From Candidatus Pacearchaeota archaeon (lineage in GTDB: Archaea > Nanoarchaeota > Nanoarchaeia > Pacearchaeales > GW2011-AR1), in the NCBI GenBank assembly GCA_002686195.1, contig NZAS01000194.1, positions 1-26,496 of the forward strand: a stretch of 26,496 nt of DNA, written 5' to 3'. Shown piece after piece: positions 7,630-15,052 of the stretch (its first letter is position 1; each line of letters begins with the position of its first letter). Under the pieces are notes generated by a model. The model saw only the letters and a list, made by a program, of their open reading frames with translations, was not told the origin of the DNA and searched no databases. The position numbers were made by a program, and so were the translations under genes.

Positions 7630-8925
7630 CTATAAAATTTTTGCTGCATATGCTGCAAGCGGACTTCGCTCTCCTTTTAATAATGTAATATGAGCAGAAA
7701 GGCCAAAATCTTTAAACTTCTCAACTACGGCTCCGAGGCCACAGGTTGTTGAGTCTAAATGAGGCGCGTCAATTTGGTCTAAATCTCCCAATAAGATCAA
7801 TTTAGAATTTTCCCCCATCCTTGTTATGACCGCCTTAGCTTCTTTATAGTTAATATTTTGAGCTTCATCCAAGATAAAAATAGTATTTGGCAAACTTCTG
7901 CCTCTAACATACGAAAGAGCCTCAATCTCTATTGTTCCCTTTTGCATCATTACATCAAAATAATGCTCTCCATTTTTAAAAATATATTTTAAATTATCAA
8001 TTATAGGCTGAATCCATGGCTCCATTTTGTCAAACTTGCTTCCGGGCAAATATCCGATATCCCCACTAAGGCTTTGAACTGGTCTTGATATAACAATCTT
8101 TTCATACATGTTTTCGCTCAACATTTGTATTGCAGCAGCTGTAGATAGAAGAGTCTTTCCGCTTCCTGCTTTGCCAGTTAAGGTGACCATGTGTATATCT
8201 TTGTTCATCAACATCTCTAAAGCAAAGGTTTGCTCTTTGTTTCTCGGAGAAACACCTTGAGCATTAAACCCTTTTCTGCTTGTAATGCCCAGCTTCTTGA
8301 TCACACCATCTTTGTATGTCGCTAAAGCGCTTTGCTTTCCGCCCTTTAATACAAGATATTCGTTTGGATAAAGATCTTCTAGATCAGTCATAAGCTTTCC
8401 AGAGTCATAAAATTTTTCAATTTCTTTTGGAGAAAAATGCAAAACACTCACTCCTGTATAAGCCTCTTTCCTGTTGACTATTGCTTTGTCTTTATGATAA
8501 TTTTCTGCTTCTATTCCTAGAGAATCACATTTTACTCTTACATTTATATCTCTAGAAATTAAAACAATATTATCTTTTCTTTTAGATGCATCAAGAGCAA
8601 TAGAAATTATTCTATTGTCTCTAGTGTTTTCCATTCCTTTGGGCAAGATGCTTAAATCTGAATCAAGAGAAACGGAAATATTTTGTCCATTCTCTAAGTC
8701 TACTCCGTCTTTTAAGCTTCCTTGTTTTCTCAGGTCATCCAAAAATCTGTTTACATACCTGGCAGCGTTACCAACTAGATCATGCCTTTTCTTTAGTCCA
8801 TCTATCTCTTCTAAAACCTCCATTGGGATTATGACATCATTATTTGGGAAGGCATGAATTGAATCTTCATGATAAACCAAAACAGACGTATCTAAAATAA
8901 ATGTTTTTCTCGTTTCTTCAGACAA
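7630..8925 (-). CDS. phoH: PIN-PhoH fusion ATPase/ribonuclease
   Basis: A 431-residue protein of the YlaK/PhoH2 type. Residues 7-150 form a PIN ribonuclease domain with the expected acidic residues: D12 in 'ILDTSVL', the E-E-I-D patch near 40, D103 in 'TRDNRII' and D126 in 'SRDINVR'. Residues about 225-431 form the PhoH P-loop ATPase with Walker A 'GKAGSGKT' (251-258), Walker B 'FILDEAQN' (D353, E354) and a later 'LLGDLDQID' sensor motif. PhoH2 proteins act as RNA-unwinding, RNA-cleaving enzymes; phages often carry phoH, where its role is unsettled. Translation appears to start at TTG (8925), with GGAG 7 bases upstream and no better start nearby. Confidence 0.9.
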   Translation of the reverse strand: MSEETRKTFILDTSVLVYHEDSIHAFPNNDVIIPMEVLEEIDGLKKRHDLVGNAARYVNRFLDDLRKQGSLKDGVDLENGQNISVSLDSDLSILPKGMENTRDNRIISIALDASKRKDNIVLISRDINVRVKCDSLGIEAENYHKDKAIVNRKEAYTGVSVLHFSPKEIEKFYDSGKLMTDLEDLYPNEYLVLKGGKQSALATYKDGVIKKLGITSRKGFNAQGVSPRNKEQTFALEMLMNKDIHMVTLTGKAGSGKTLLSTAAAIQMLSENMYEKIVISRPVQSLSGDIGYLPGSKFDKMEPWIQPIIDNLKYIFKNGEHYFDVMMQKGTIEIEALSYVRGRSLPNTIFILDEAQNINYKEAKAVITRMGENSKLILLGDLDQIDAPHLDSTTCGLGAVVEKFKDFGLSAHITLLKGERSPLAAYAAKIL

Positions 8926-8939
8926 AATAATTCTCCATT

Positions 8940-9287
8940 TTATTCATTAAAACTATCTTCCATCTCCTCTTCTATTATAGACCAATGTTCCACATTTGCT
9001 TCAAAGTATAAAGTTTTTTCTTTATCCTCCTTTAAGGTCAATGTGGGCCCTGCCCACTCGCCTATAACATTTCCATCATATTTTACTTCTATGGCCTCTA
9101 TTCCAGTATACTCTATTATTTCAATATCATTCTCTATTAAATATTCTACAGCCATATCTCTTGGAAGATCTGATAGGGTTTCTGTATCTATCCCTATATA
9201 AAACAACAGATCGTCCAACCATTGCTGTCGGACATCTTTTATGTCTTTTGCAAAGTTGACACGATCTGTCAAAATCGTCGTAATCAT
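8940..9287 (-). CDS. hypothetical protein downstream of ribonucleotide reductase
   Basis: A 115-residue protein starting at ATG 9287, ten bases after the reductase stop codon. A longer reading to 9350 would overlap the reductase, and its first 21 residues look like out-of-frame sequence. The protein is acidic with an alpha/beta pattern: an N-terminal helix with 'QQWLDDLLFYIGID', strands around 'IEVKYDGNVIGEW', and a very acidic tail. It is likely co-transcribed with the reductase and PhoH. No family recognised. Confidence 0.6.
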   Translation of the reverse strand: MITTILTDRVNFAKDIKDVRQQWLDDLLFYIGIDTETLSDLPRDMAVEYLIENDIEIIEYTGIEAIEVKYDGNVIGEWAGPTLTLKEDKEKTLYFEANVEHWSIIEEEMEDSFNE

Positions 9288-9297
9288 ACTACGTATG

Positions 9298-11160
9298 CTA
9301 TAAGTAAGAGATTGAGCACGATCCCCCTGAGCATGCAATCTCGCCAGCAAGGTTTGTATTATCTGAATATTCTATAACCATATCCAAGTCTACATCTCTA
9401 AGGCTGCTCATCATTTTCTCATAAATCTCTTCATCACAATCTTCAAATGGAGATTGTATATAGGTGTGATCAGTATATGGCAATACAGACAATCCATTAT
9501 AAACTCCTCTGTTTTGCCACATCCATTCAGCAACCTCTTCCCATTCACCTTCTTTTATGCTTATAGTGGCAGAAACATTGTGAGTGTTCTGACCCTTTAC
9601 ATAGCCTGGGCGCACCCACTTGTTTGTAATAAATCGAATTCTTTCCAAAAGGTCTATTGCGCTTTCATTTCTTGTTATAGCATTTTCTGGTGCTTTTTGA
9701 GGAACGCTTATTACAGCCGTATCATGTGGTCTAAAATATTCATCTTCAATTAATTCTGAATGATTTTCAACAAGATATTGATATATCGGCTCATTCTTTC
9801 CCACTCTAAGTCTTCTTATATAGAAATCATTATGCCATGCATGAATACCGCTTGACGTACCAAGGGCTAACGAGGTTGTGCCCGCCGGCTTAACGCAGGT
9901 AAGTCTTGCTGCTGATTTTATACCCAACAAAGCGGCTACTCGCTTATTTTCTTCTTTGACAATAGTTACCGCTTTTGTTACATTTAAACCCATAACCTTT
10001 CCGCTGGCTATTCCTGTCATGCTAACGCCTATTAGAGCGTCTTTTTCTGTGCTTCTTTGCCATATAGGTCTTAAATAATGAAAATCTGTATAGCTAGCCT
10101 GCAAAGTTCCTATAAAAGCAGCAGCTTGCGCTCTCGCCTCTAAGTCCTCTTGCGACTGAACGTTGCTAGCATTTATCTCGACTAAATTGCAAAACTGAAA
10201 AGGTCTTAAGCCAATTTCACAACATGGGTTGGTTCCCCAATCTTTATCATTTGTAAAATAAAATCCAGGCTCTCCTGATCCACTAGCTCTAATCCTATCC
10301 CAAAGATTCATAAAATAATCTTTTGTTATTCTATGCCTCATGAGAACAATAGAGTTATTCGCACGACCTCTTTGAGAATTTTGCTCCCACCAATCGCCTG
10401 TTTTTGCGGCGATCATTTCATCATCATCTGCGGAAAATAAAGAAATCAAAGCTGCACGCCGAATACCTCCGGCCAATACTGCATCTGCAATATGACAAAT
10501 CATATCATGGGCGTCTATAGGCTTTAGCTTGTCCCCATCCTCCTTAGCCTCAAGGATACCCTCTAACTTCACCAGACACTCTCTGAGAGGCTGTGGGCCG
10601 GGCGCTTTGCCACCTGATGTGACTAGCTTTGCACCTTTGGGCCTTATGTCTGAAAAATCAAAGCGCAACTTTGAAGTTCCATTAAAATAAGATACAACCA
10701 ATGACTTTACTGCATCCGCCCAACCCTCAATTGAGTCGGCAACCAAAAACCTTCTTGTTCTTTTGGAATTTGGCCGTCTTATTTCTGGAAGACATTCTAC
10801 ATGATGATTTTGAACTGAATATCCAACACCCGTGCCTCCCAATAACAAAAACATAGCCTCTCCGAAAACGCGAGTATCATCTACAGGCATATAAGCACAA
10901 TTAAAAATCCTATTTGGAGCTACCTCTATTGGCTTTCCGCCAAACTGCATAGACCTCATAGAAGGAAGAACTTTTTTATCATAAACAAAGCTATAAGCTT
11001 CACTTATTTCTTCTGTAAGTTCTGGATATTTCTTAATATGCATATCCTTATTTCTAGTTACTAATTCCTTCCAATTTTCTCGTCTAAATTTATCGTCAAG
11101 ATGTCTTGCGTATTTCATGTGAACAGTTATATCTGATAAAATTTTTGATGATAGCTCCAT
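9298..11160 (-). CDS. nrdJ: adenosylcobalamin-dependent (class II) ribonucleotide reductase
   Basis: A 620-residue monomeric class II reductase, related to the Lactobacillus leichmannii enzyme but shorter. It reduces ribonucleoside triphosphates to deoxynucleotides using coenzyme B12. Visible active-site parts are Cys88 ('IFNCAYMP') and Cys324 ('FQFCNLVEIN') as the disulfide-forming pair, the thiyl-radical loop 'NPCCEIGL' with N311, C313 and E315, and the C-terminal shuttle 'CSGGSC' (C610, C615). ATG at 11160 is chosen over a TTG 39 bases upstream because GGGAG lies 8 bases before it. A promoter lies at 11188-11215, directly after the terminator of the sigma-factor gene, so the reductase probably heads its own transcription unit. 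B12 use points to a host that makes or imports cobalamin. Confidence 0.92.
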   Translation of the reverse strand: MELSSKILSDITVHMKYARHLDDKFRRENWKELVTRNKDMHIKKYPELTEEISEAYSFVYDKKVLPSMRSMQFGGKPIEVAPNRIFNCAYMPVDDTRVFGEAMFLLLGGTGVGYSVQNHHVECLPEIRRPNSKRTRRFLVADSIEGWADAVKSLVVSYFNGTSKLRFDFSDIRPKGAKLVTSGGKAPGPQPLRECLVKLEGILEAKEDGDKLKPIDAHDMICHIADAVLAGGIRRAALISLFSADDDEMIAAKTGDWWEQNSQRGRANNSIVLMRHRITKDYFMNLWDRIRASGSGEPGFYFTNDKDWGTNPCCEIGLRPFQFCNLVEINASNVQSQEDLEARAQAAAFIGTLQASYTDFHYLRPIWQRSTEKDALIGVSMTGIASGKVMGLNVTKAVTIVKEENKRVAALLGIKSAARLTCVKPAGTTSLALGTSSGIHAWHNDFYIRRLRVGKNEPIYQYLVENHSELIEDEYFRPHDTAVISVPQKAPENAITRNESAIDLLERIRFITNKWVRPGYVKGQNTHNVSATISIKEGEWEEVAEWMWQNRGVYNGLSVLPYTDHTYIQSPFEDCDEEIYEKMMSSLRDVDLDMVIEYSDNTNLAGEIACSGGSCSISYL

Positions 11161-11187
11161 TGATTTTCTCCCTTTATATTTTCTTAA

Positions 11188-11215
11188 ATTACTAAACAAA
11201 AATTTAAACCGTCAA
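11188..11215 (-). promoter_or_regulatory. candidate sigma-70 promoter for the reductase
   Basis: On the minus strand TTGACG (11210-11215) is followed after 16 bases by AGTAAT (11188-11193). The -35 matches the consensus at 5 of 6 bases, the -10 at 4 of 6. It lies 28 bases before the reductase start, right after the terminator hairpin. The surroundings are AT-rich, so chance is possible. Confidence 0.4.
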
Positions 11216-11250
11216 AAGTAAAAGCTAGCCCCCGGTATAGAGCTAGCCTA
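11213..11250 (-). terminator. terminator after the sigma-factor gene
   Basis: Minus-strand sequence from the sigma-factor stop codon folds as AGGCTAGCTC, an 8-base loop, then GGGCTAGCTT (two G-U pairs), followed by TTACTTTT. The core GCTAGC copies are at 11224-11229 and 11242-11247. This is a plausible intrinsic terminator that separates the cyclase-sigma pair from the reductase. Confidence 0.6.
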
Positions 11251-11823
11251 AGATAATGAGCGTTTTATTTTATACAAACTACAATTTCTAATTTGTCTTA
11301 TACGCTCTGTAGAGAGATTAAGGTTTTTGGCCGTTTCTTTTAGCCTTTTTCCTAAAATTAAATTATCTATGACAACCCTTTTTTCTCTTTTTGATAATAG
11401 ATCATTGGCATCAGAAAAAAGTTGCTTATAGATTATATTTCGTTCCAACTCAACCTCTTTATCTTCTAAAAAGCAATTGTTATTGCAGTTGCTTAATTCT
11501 TGTTTAATACCAGATTTAGCGGCGAAAAATCGTTTGGATTTTGAATTATAATCTCTTAATTTTTTTGAAATATTCCATTGGGCCCATCGGTAAAAATCAA
11601 AGTTTTTTTGATAATCATATGTTAAGATGGCTTCCCATAATCCTAAATATGCCTCCTGAAATAAGTCATCTTTAGCTGATATTATTTTATATTTTTTTGC
11701 TCTGGACTCTGCAAAAAATTTTGTTTGCACAAAAATCTGAGACATCCATTCTTTTTTCTCTTTCTTTTCGTTTACAATATACATCATCTTTATATCAAGA
11801 TTAGATAAATCGTAAAAGTTCAC
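11248..11823 (-). CDS. phage sigma-70 family factor
   Basis: A 191-residue sigma-like protein. Region 2 is visible at about 52-92 ('DDLFQEAYLGLWEAILTYD' then 'FYRWAQWNISKKLRDY'), matching the core-binding and -10 recognition helices. Region 4 is visible at about 142-190 ('LLSKREKRVV ... LKETAKNLNLSTERIRQI'), a helix-turn-helix that would read the -35 element. No region 1 and little region 3 is present, so it is of the small type, like phage late or ECF-like factors. It would redirect host RNA polymerase to phage promoters. Start is GTG at 11823, overlapping the TGA of the cyclase gene (GTGA) with GAGGA upstream, so the two proteins are translationally coupled. Confidence 0.85.
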   Translation of the reverse strand: MNFYDLSNLDIKMMYIVNEKKEKKEWMSQIFVQTKFFAESRAKKYKIISAKDDLFQEAYLGLWEAILTYDYQKNFDFYRWAQWNISKKLRDYNSKSKRFFAAKSGIKQELSNCNNNCFLEDKEVELERNIIYKQLFSDANDLLSKREKRVVIDNLILGKRLKETAKNLNLSTERIRQIRNCSLYKIKRSLS

Positions 11824-12386
11824 GCTGATTCGTCCTCAGGATTGTACTGATCAACGAATGCGCCATCCTTCCAGGTTCTTACCACAGAAGTCTCTTCTGA
11901 CAAAGTAAACACAGCAATAACATCATCTCTTATGGAAAAGGATGCGGCACTAATATGTCTTGTGCCACAACCATCTGGAACCTCCAAAGCTGGGTTGTCA
12001 ACGATCAAATAAACTTTGCTTCCTATTATTTGACCATTTCTATTTACAACAATAGCTCCATCTGCCTCTTCTCTAAATAATGCTTGAATATCTTTTTTAA
12101 AAGAAGTGCTTGAAATATCTATATATTTTTGAATTGGATTAATACCAATTTGTCTCATTCCAGATACACTGTAGTCTTTGGCTACATCAAAGATACCAAA
12201 CACAACAAGTATTCCAAGCTTCTTTTGTCTATCTTTATTTTCCTTAGATATTTCACATAAAATATTAAATATTTTCTTTTCTACCTTCTGATGCTCCCTG
12301 GCGGCACTAAATTGAAAGGAAAAGTCAGCAGACGTAGTTCTTCTGGCCGCCTCTACGTTGGCAGTCTGAACTTCCTCTTTACTCAT
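11820..12386 (-). CDS. diadenylate cyclase (DisA_N/DAC domain) protein
   Basis: A 188-residue protein whose second half carries the signatures of the diadenylate cyclase domain, which joins two ATP into c-di-AMP. 'DGAIVVNRNGQIIG' (109-122) holds the catalytic DGA. 'GTRHISAASFS' (141-151) holds the ATP-binding GTRH; the third residue of the usual RHR motif is Ile. 'TLSEETSVVRTWKDG' (161-175) matches the SEET segment of the CdaA type. The first 100 residues contain no membrane helix, so the enzyme looks soluble, unlike CdaA. ATG at 12386 is chosen because GGAG lies 6 bases before it; an upstream GTG (12413) lacks this. It follows an extended -10 promoter and is coupled to the sigma gene by overlap. 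The fold call is good; activity is not proven because of the Arg change. Confidence 0.82.
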   Translation of the reverse strand: MSKEEVQTANVEAARRTTSADFSFQFSAAREHQKVEKKIFNILCEISKENKDRQKKLGILVVFGIFDVAKDYSVSGMRQIGINPIQKYIDISSTSFKKDIQALFREEADGAIVVNRNGQIIGSKVYLIVDNPALEVPDGCGTRHISAASFSIRDDVIAVFTLSEETSVVRTWKDGAFVDQYNPEDESA

Positions 12387-12415
12387 TTTGTTCTCCAAGG
12401 TTTCCATATGCACAA

Positions 12416-12424
12416 ATTATACCA
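12416..12424 (-). promoter_or_regulatory. extended -10 promoter for the cyclase-sigma pair
   Basis: Minus strand reads TGGTATAAT: a perfect -10 hexamer (12416-12421) with the TGn extension. No clear -35 is seen at 16-18 bases. A start near 12409 would give a leader of about 23 bases before the cyclase ATG. Confidence 0.55.
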
Positions 12425-12444
12425 AGGAGTTAAAATAGATATTT

Positions 12445-12466
12445 ATAAAAAAATAAAAAATTTATT
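12445..12466 (-). terminator. possible AT-only terminator after SpoVR
   Basis: Eleven bases after the SpoVR stop, the minus strand reads AATAAA-TTT-TTTATT followed by a T run. The 6-bp stem is purely A-T, so it is weak, but hairpin plus T tract at the end of a five-gene run fits a terminator. Confidence 0.35.
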
Positions 12467-12476
12467 AAGAAGATTA

Positions 12477-13862
12477 CTATCCGCTAAATCCTAATTCATC
12501 ATAAGTGTAATGAATAATGTTTTTATCTGAATCAATCGTTTGAAGGTTCAATGGGCTGCCCCAAGCTTCATAAATATATTCCATTACAACTTTAGCATAT
12601 TTTAAATCTAGTGTTCCAACGTTTGTGCTTTTGTGCTCAACTTGCAAAATACCATCTTCAATTGAGGTTATGCAAACAAGAGGGGCCCGATAATTATAAA
12701 GGCCTTTGATCACCGCTTCTTTTACTATATCTAACTCTGTATCTAAAATATGAATAGCATCGCCACCATTTGGAATCTTTAAATTTTCATAAGAAAAAAG
12801 CTTAAGATCTCTAGCCAAATCTTCTGTCAAATAATTTCTTATAAAAGAAATATCATCCTCATCCCTTACCACTTCATATACCTTTTGAAGTCCGTTTATT
12901 TCAGATTCTCCATCTTCAAACTTTTCGTCCCATATCTTTCTAATATTGGTTAATATAGAAAATCCTAAGAAATAAGGATTTATGCTAAGATGATTCCCTC
13001 CGGGCTGAACAACTCTTTCATGAATTCTGCAAAAATCTAAATACTCTGAACCTTCAATGCATTTTAATTTTAACATTATTTCTGCATGAACAAAGCTTGC
13101 AAATCCTTCGTTTATTATTTTAGTCATATATTGTGGATAAAAATAATATGACTCTTGTCTTATTATCTCCAAAACATCCATTTCCCATGTCTCTAAAGCT
13201 CTTGAGTAATTAATCAAAAACCATAAAATATCAAGCTCTGCAGATGGAGGAAAGCCAGCCTTATCCCTAACCTCTTTTAATGAAAATTCATCTTCATTTA
13301 AAAGATCATCGAATTCATCAAAACCTGTTTTTCTAAAATATTTATCTTTCTTTTTATATAAAGATCGTGTGGACCCTTTGTGCCAATCTATATGTTTATC
13401 TAAAGCAAATCCAATATCCATAACCCCTTCAACAGCTTCAATTCCATATCTTTGTATATATTCTTCTATTCTTTGCGCTCTTTCTGCAGCATGATAAACC
13501 ATCTTGTTGTCTGTCTTTTTAAATAAATAATTATTCTTAAAGAAATGAACATGTCCAATGACATGTGCAGATACCATCGTATTTGCTATATCTGTATTTG
13601 TATCTAATAAGAACGCATATGACGGATTATTGTTTAAAACAACTTCATAAATCTTTGAAAACCCCATTTCTCCTTGCATCTTTTGATACTCATATGATTG
13701 TCCATAACTCCAGTGTCTAGCTCTAGTTGGCAGCCCATAGCTTATAACTTCAAGCATTGTTTCTTGAGGCACAATTTCATAATTAATGGGATAATAATCT
13801 AAACCCATATCTTTTGCAATTTCTTCTATTACTTTAATTCTTGCTTCCAATACTTTGTTCAT
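12477..13862 (-). CDS. spoVR: SpoVR family protein (YcgB-like)
   Basis: A 461-residue protein with the hallmarks of the SpoVR family: 'RHWSYG' (49-54), 'SYAFLLDTN' (81-89), a histidine set in 'SAHVIGHVHFFKNN' (H100, H104, H106), and 'ETWEMDVLEIIRQESYYFYPQ' with 'TKIINEGFASFVH' (E252, H259) further on. The His/Glu set suggests a metal site, but the biochemical role of SpoVR is not known; in Bacillus subtilis it is needed for the spore cortex, and in enterobacteria ycgB is a stress-induced gene. ATG 13862 is chosen because AGGAGA lies 7 bases before it, and a longer reading would enter the yeaH gene. The gap to yeaH is ten bases, so it is the last gene of the PrkA-YeaH-SpoVR operon. Confidence 0.92.
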   Translation of the reverse strand: MNKVLEARIKVIEEIAKDMGLDYYPINYEIVPQETMLEVISYGLPTRARHWSYGQSYEYQKMQGEMGFSKIYEVVLNNNPSYAFLLDTNTDIANTMVSAHVIGHVHFFKNNYLFKKTDNKMVYHAAERAQRIEEYIQRYGIEAVEGVMDIGFALDKHIDWHKGSTRSLYKKKDKYFRKTGFDEFDDLLNEDEFSLKEVRDKAGFPPSAELDILWFLINYSRALETWEMDVLEIIRQESYYFYPQYMTKIINEGFASFVHAEIMLKLKCIEGSEYLDFCRIHERVVQPGGNHLSINPYFLGFSILTNIRKIWDEKFEDGESEINGLQKVYEVVRDEDDISFIRNYLTEDLARDLKLFSYENLKIPNGGDAIHILDTELDIVKEAVIKGLYNYRAPLVCITSIEDGILQVEHKSTNVGTLDLKYAKVVMEYIYEAWGSPLNLQTIDSDKNIIHYTYDELGFSG

Positions 13863-13872
13863 ATTATATCTC

Positions 13873-15051
13873 CTATAATTTCTTAGCGCTATTATCAATG
13901 TTAAAAAACATCTTAAGAGCGTCAAAAACTTCTTCTCTAGAAGTTATTCTAATTGATACAAACCTGGTTCTTTTAACATTGTTTTCAAGAAAGCCTGAAA
14001 GCCTAGCGTCCTCATTGGTCCACAAAGAAGTTTCATCTGGAGTAATTTCGCCATATCCTATAGCCCTAACCAGCGGTATGAGCTTCTTAACAAACTCTAA
14101 GGCTCTGATGTTGTCATCACCCCAGTTGTCGCCATCACTAAATTCAAATACATAATTATTCCAAGATGAGGGCGGATGATTTTCTTGAATATGATCATAT
14201 GCCAACTCAAAAGCTGTACTGCACAATGTACCCCCCGAACTGTTTACTCCAAAAAACTCTTTTTCGTCAACAACCCAGGCTCTTGCGTCATGGGCTATAA
14301 AAATTAAAGAAATATTTTTATATCTTTTCTTTAAAAATTGAACCATCCAAAAATAAAAACTTTTTGCAATATAAGTCTTTTCTTTGCTCATAGAGCCGCT
14401 TCTGTCCATCATCAAGTAAACTGCTGCGTTCGAATGTCGCTCTTTGTTTGTCTCCCAAGTTCTATATCTTAAATCATTTTCATTTATATCTGCAATCTTG
14501 GGATCGCCTTTGGCTGCATTTCTTTTTAGATTTTCGAAAAGAGTCTTTTTTATATCTAAGTTAGGAAGAATACCCTTTCTCTCAATGGACGACACGTCTT
14601 CTGTCTCAACCTCTATTTCAGAACTCTTAGTGTCTTCCATCCATGGTAAGTTTAATTCTTTTAATAAAATATCGACAAGTTCATCTATAGATACCTCTGC
14701 CTCAAAGGCTACCTCGCCCTCTTCGTTTCCAGGCTTATTGCCCTGCTTATCCTCGTCTTTTTTTCGTAATCGAAATTTATCACCAGGCTTTACATCTAGC
14801 CCTTGACCTATTTTAGATTTATCTTTTAATTTTCCATATTTAAATCTATATCTGTCTAAAAAACGTATAGGTATTTTTATTTTTTTATCACCATCCGATG
14901 TGATAATATTATATTCCGTTATTAAGTCTCTACCATTTTTTTTAATAGCATCCTTAACTAATTTTTTATGTCTATCGGAATCTCTTTTTCCTCGTTGCTT
15001 GAGCTTCCAGATATCAGACAAATTCTTGCCTGCTTTTGAGGCTTTGGACAT
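13873..15051 (-). CDS. yeaH: YeaH/YhbH family (DUF444) VWA protein
   Basis: A 392-residue DUF444 protein. Residues 1-100 are highly basic, with a conserved-looking 'IPIRFLDRYRFKYG' start as in YeaH. After an acidic, low-complexity linker (about 100-160), a von Willebrand factor A domain (about 205-370) has a complete metal-ion-dependent adhesion site: D216-x-S218-x-S220 in 'MMDRSGSM', T275 in 'SSGGTLCST', and D306 in 'FSDGDNW'. In the AAA+/VWA pairing known from MoxR and RavA-ViaA systems, such a protein is the adaptor of the AAA+ partner, here the PrkA gene one base upstream. AGGA precedes the ATG within the PrkA stop region. Confidence 0.92.
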   Translation of the reverse strand: MSKASKAGKNLSDIWKLKQRGKRDSDRHKKLVKDAIKKNGRDLITEYNIITSDGDKKIKIPIRFLDRYRFKYGKLKDKSKIGQGLDVKPGDKFRLRKKDEDKQGNKPGNEEGEVAFEAEVSIDELVDILLKELNLPWMEDTKSSEIEVETEDVSSIERKGILPNLDIKKTLFENLKRNAAKGDPKIADINENDLRYRTWETNKERHSNAAVYLMMDRSGSMSKEKTYIAKSFYFWMVQFLKKRYKNISLIFIAHDARAWVVDEKEFFGVNSSGGTLCSTAFELAYDHIQENHPPSSWNNYVFEFSDGDNWGDDNIRALEFVKKLIPLVRAIGYGEITPDETSLWTNEDARLSGFLENNVKRTRFVSIRITSREEVFDALKMFFNIDNSAKKL

Positions 15052-15052
15052 T

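Noticed and set aside
12440..12447. TATAAATA on the minus strand, like a T4 late promoter
   Set aside because: It lies in an almost pure A/T stretch where it can arise by chance, and I saw no equivalent copy before the fibre or lysis genes. The extended -10 at 12416-12424 is the better promoter.
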